Under the pieces are notes generated by a model that saw only the letters and a program-made list of their open reading frames with translations, had not been told where the DNA came from and made no database searches. The position numbers were made by a program, and so were the translations under genes. Of a stretch of 47,737 bases of DNA, positions 45,653-47,737 are shown piece after piece. Numbering within the stretch: the stretch's first letter is position 1; each line of letters opens with the position of its first letter. The stretch spans positions 1 through 47,737 of the forward strand of contig JAGWSR010000003.1 in assembly GCA_028869385.1 (NCBI GenBank), in the 5' to 3' direction. The DNA comes from a bacterium. GTDB lineage: Bacteria; Vulcanimicrobiota; Vulcanimicrobiia; Vulcanimicrobiales; Vulcanimicrobiaceae.

Positions 45653-46470
45653 GGCTCTACCTTTCGAGCGACATGGAGGGCGTGGCGGGCGTCTGCGCGT
45701 GGGAACAGGTGGATGCGCGCACGCCGCATCCCGAGTACGCGATCTACCGCCGGTACTACACGCAAGAGGTGGCCGCGGCCATCGCCGGCGCGCGCGCGGC
45801 CGGTGCCGCCGACGTGCTCGTCAACGACGCGCACGGACCGATGCGCAACCTGCTCTTCGACGAGCTCCCGAGCGACGTGCGCGTGCTCTTCGGCAACCGT
45901 AAGCCCTTTTCGATGGTGCAGGACGCACGCGGGTACGACGGCGCCTTCTTCATCGGCTATCACGGCGCGATCGGCGATGAGCATGCGGTGCTCTGCCACA
46001 CCTACACGCCCTCGGTCATCCACGAGTTGCGCATCAACGGCGAGCGCTGCAGCGAGGCGACGGTCAACGCCGCGCTGCTCAGCCACTACGGCGTGCCGCT
46101 GCTCTACATCACCGGCGACCGCACCACGGTCGAAGGCGTGCAGGCACAGATGCCGTGGGTCCACGGCACGATCGTCAAGGAATCCATCGGCAACTTCAGC
46201 GCCGACTCGATCTCCCCGCGGGCCGCGCAGGCGGCCATTCGCGAGGGCGCCCGTGAGGCGCTGGCCCGCGCCGCGCAGGCACGTCTCTTCGCCTTCGAGC
46301 CGCCGATCGCGATGGAGATCGCGCTCGCCAAGGTCGAGCAGGCCGATTATGTGGCACTCATCCCCGGCTTCGAACGCACCGGCCCGCGCAGCGTCCGTTT
46401 CGTCGACGACGACATGCCCACGATCTTCAAGGCCTTCGTCGCGGTCTTTCGCCTCGGCGCTCTCGCCTGA
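45649..46470 (+). CDS. M55 family D-aminopeptidase (DppA-like), copy 2
   Basis: A 273-aa tandem paralogue of the preceding gene: MRLYLSSDMEG, NDAHGPMRN, IGYHGAIG and TGDRTTVEG align in order and spacing. ATG 45649 overlaps the upstream TGA (ATGA). NDSH in copy 1 becomes NDAH here, keeping the His ligand. The pair probably arose by local duplication and may form hetero-decamers or differ in substrate. No dipeptide transporter or other peptidoglycan-recycling gene is adjacent. Confidence 0.94.
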   Translation: MRLYLSSDMEGVAGVCAWEQVDARTPHPEYAIYRRYYTQEVAAAIAGARAAGAADVLVNDAHGPMRNLLFDELPSDVRVLFGNRKPFSMVQDARGYDGAFFIGYHGAIGDEHAVLCHTYTPSVIHELRINGERCSEATVNAALLSHYGVPLLYITGDRTTVEGVQAQMPWVHGTIVKESIGNFSADSISPRAAQAAIREGAREALARAAQARLFAFEPPIAMEIALAKVEQADYVALIPGFERTGPRSVRFVDDDMPTIFKAFVAVFRLGALA

Positions 46471-46509
46471 GCGCTAAGCCGAAGCAAGCACGCGGTCGAA
46501 AACGACTGT

Positions 46510-47184
46510 ATGTCGCTGACTGAAGAAGTAGCCGGGTCGCTCGAGTCACCGACGATGGTGAGCGTGAACGGGGGCACCCCCGTCATGGCAATCGTCGAGC
46601 AACTCTCCCTCAAAGAATGCCGCCTGCGCGCGGTCTCCGCGTTCGCGCTGGGCGATACGGTCGCGTTCGAATTCACCGCCTACGGCGTCTCCAAGGCGTC
46701 GGTGCACGGGCGCATCTCGCATCGCGCCGATAACGGCGCGCGCCACATCTACACGATCGCGGTGGACGCGAGCGATACGCGAATGCTGGATCAACTCGCG
46801 ATCGCCGTGGATGCGGCGCGCCGCCACGCCGCGATGAAGCTCGGCCACGAGGTGCCGACCGACAACGGCCTCACCCGCGCGCACGTGCGCGTCACGGCGA
46901 GTTTCGACGTGAGCTACCGCATCGGATCGACGCCGTCGCGCGCCGCGCGTGCAACGAATATCTCGGTAGGCGGCATGCTGATGAACTGTGGTGACGCCAT
47001 TCCGATCGGCGCGACGGTGGAGCTGCAGTTCACGCTTCCCGGCGATAGCGCGCCGACGAGCGCGACCGCGCGCATCGTGGCCCACCAAGACGCCTCGCCG
47101 AATTACAACTGCGCCTTCTTTGGGCTGCCCGAGACGGCGAAGGTGGCGATCGCTCACTACGTCAACGCCTCGCTCGGACGATAG
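46510..47184 (+). CDS. PilZ-domain protein, probable c-di-GMP receptor
   Basis: A 224-aa cytosolic protein with two beta-rich halves. The C-terminal half (about 118-222) is a PilZ domain: an Arg-rich entry (ARATN) with N-x-S-x-x-G (NISVGGML) and the ELQFTLPG strand. The N-terminal half (about 18-85) looks like a degenerate PilZ or YcgR-N-like domain (QLSLKECRLRAVSAFALGD). The usual RxxxR motif before NISVGG is weak, so c-di-GMP binding is plausible but not certain. ATG at 46510 is not preceded by a strong SD. It follows the peptidases by 39 bp. Confidence 0.82.
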   Translation: MSLTEEVAGSLESPTMVSVNGGTPVMAIVEQLSLKECRLRAVSAFALGDTVAFEFTAYGVSKASVHGRISHRADNGARHIYTIAVDASDTRMLDQLAIAVDAARRHAAMKLGHEVPTDNGLTRAHVRVTASFDVSYRIGSTPSRAARATNISVGGMLMNCGDAIPIGATVELQFTLPGDSAPTSATARIVAHQDASPNYNCAFFGLPETAKVAIAHYVNASLGR

Positions 47185-47212
47185 TTCACCGAGCGATGAA
47201 GTGTCGGCGTGC

Positions 47213-47218
47213 TATGCT
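47213..47218 (+). promoter_or_regulatory. -10 box of the ArsR-type gene
   Basis: TATGCT ends 6 nt before ATG 47225, implying a leaderless transcript; there is no SD in that spacer. No good -35 is visible. Confidence 0.4.
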
Positions 47219-47224
47219 GCGCGC

Positions 47225-47737
47225 ATGTCGACCCTCCGCCACCACCCCGATCCCGACGTTGCCGGCGTAGCCGCGCTGATCGGCGATCCCGGTCGCGCGA
47301 CGATGCTCCACGCGCTGCTCGGCGGCGGGGAACTCCCCGCGTCCGAGCTCGCCGCGCGCGCGGGCATAACGCCGCAAGCCGCGACCGCGCACCTCAAGAA
47401 ACTCGTCGCCGCCGGTCTACTCGCCACGCATCCCTCCGGGCGGCAACGCATCTTTCGCCTGAACTCGCCCGAAGTTGGGCACGCGCTCGAAGCGCTCGCG
47501 TTGATCGCCCGGCCGACGCGCGTCGTCGCGCTGGAGCAGAGCAGCGCGCTCGCGCGTCTGCGCGCGGCGCGCAGCTGCTACGACCATCTCGCGGGGCGCC
47601 TCGGCGTTGCGGTGACCGACGCGCTGCTCGAACGCCGCATCCTGCGCCCGGAAGGCGAGCACTTCGGCTTGACGCCCGCCGGTGCGCGAACGCTGCACGG
47701 GATGGGCGTGGACGTCGAAGGCGCACGCGCGAGCCGA
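47225..47737 (+). CDS. ArsR-family winged-helix regulator (truncated by window end)
   Basis: An open frame of 171 codons running off the right edge. It begins MSTLRHHPDPDVAGVAALIG and contains the winged-helix core of ArsR/SmtB-type repressors: LIGDPGRATMLHALLGG, ASELAARAGITPQAATAHLKKLVAAG, then a wing SGRQRIFRL. The part after about 110 (SCYDHLAGRLGVAVTDALLE) resembles the C-terminal half of a subgroup of longer ArsR-like proteins without the classical CxC metal site, so metal sensing is not indicated. The remainder of the gene lies outside the window. Confidence 0.82.
   Translation, partial: MSTLRHHPDPDVAGVAALIGDPGRATMLHALLGGGELPASELAARAGITPQAATAHLKKLVAAGLLATHPSGRQRIFRLNSPEVGHALEALALIARPTRVVALEQSSALARLRAARSCYDHLAGRLGVAVTDALLERRILRPEGEHFGLTPAGARTLHGMGVDVEGARASR

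Overview
This is a GC-rich, very tightly packed bacterial chromosomal segment: about 47 protein genes, one tmRNA and one tRNA, with no gap over 300 bp, no rRNA, no insertion sequence and no CRISPR array. Housekeeping genes (uvrC, mutS, mutL, miaA, miaB, hfq, dapF, der, plsY, efp, fumC, ssrA) show a bacterium. Two signal-peptide-type or barrel-like exported proteins, a standalone cupredoxin and DapF suggest a diderm envelope. The combination of sequence style and gene content reminds me of deep-branching uncultured or rarely cultured phyla such as Eremiobacterota (WPS-2), but this placement is a guess from pattern recognition and not shown by the sequence.

Layout. (1) 1-8.7 kb: ssrA (tmRNA, minus), a six-helix membrane chemoreceptor, surE (apparently starting at CTG), a small YvlD-type membrane protein, uvrC, a divergent XPB/RadD-like SF2 helicase, a DedA protein, a standalone Clp-N domain protein and tRNA-Pro(CGG). 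(2) 8.7-21.2 kb: a potassium/cation homeostasis island. It holds two adjacent TrkA-type NAD-binding regulators, a NarL-type response regulator with its histidine kinase, a protein made of two consecutive KdpD sensor modules with no kinase, and the operon porin-kdpF-kdpA-kdpB-kdpC preceded by a NhaP-type cation/proton antiporter. (3) 21.2-32.1 kb: radical SAM gene, dapF, hfq, miaA, mutL, mutS and miaB on the minus strand. The usual miaB-mutS-mutL-miaA-hfq order is interrupted by a CuA-type cupredoxin plus a monohaem c-type exported protein between mutS and mutL, and by a CBS-domain gene on the opposite strand between mutL and miaA. (4) 32.1-39.5 kb: plus-strand run der, plsY, an isolated flagellin, efp, a CHASE2-adenylate cyclase and a TauE/SafE permease. 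(5) 39.5-47.7 kb: amidase, a tiny acidic ORF, fumC, a lower-GC toxin-antitoxin pair (RHH + PIN with a Cys-rich tail), a SprT-like metalloprotein, a TPR protein coupled to two tandem M55 D-aminopeptidases, a PilZ protein and a truncated ArsR-type regulator.

The most notable unit is the potassium island. The classical KdpD/KdpE pair appears to be replaced by a kinase-less double KdpD sensor, encoded convergently to kdpC, and a separate kinase/NarL-type regulator pair encoded divergently from that sensor. An outer-membrane-like barrel gene heads the kdp operon behind a perfect 23-bp palindrome. Other points worth checking are the non-canonical T-loop of the tmRNA, the CTG start of surE, the hairpin covering the mutL start codon, the PIN toxin with a putative metal-binding tail, and the haem/copper gene pair inserted into the mismatch-repair cluster.
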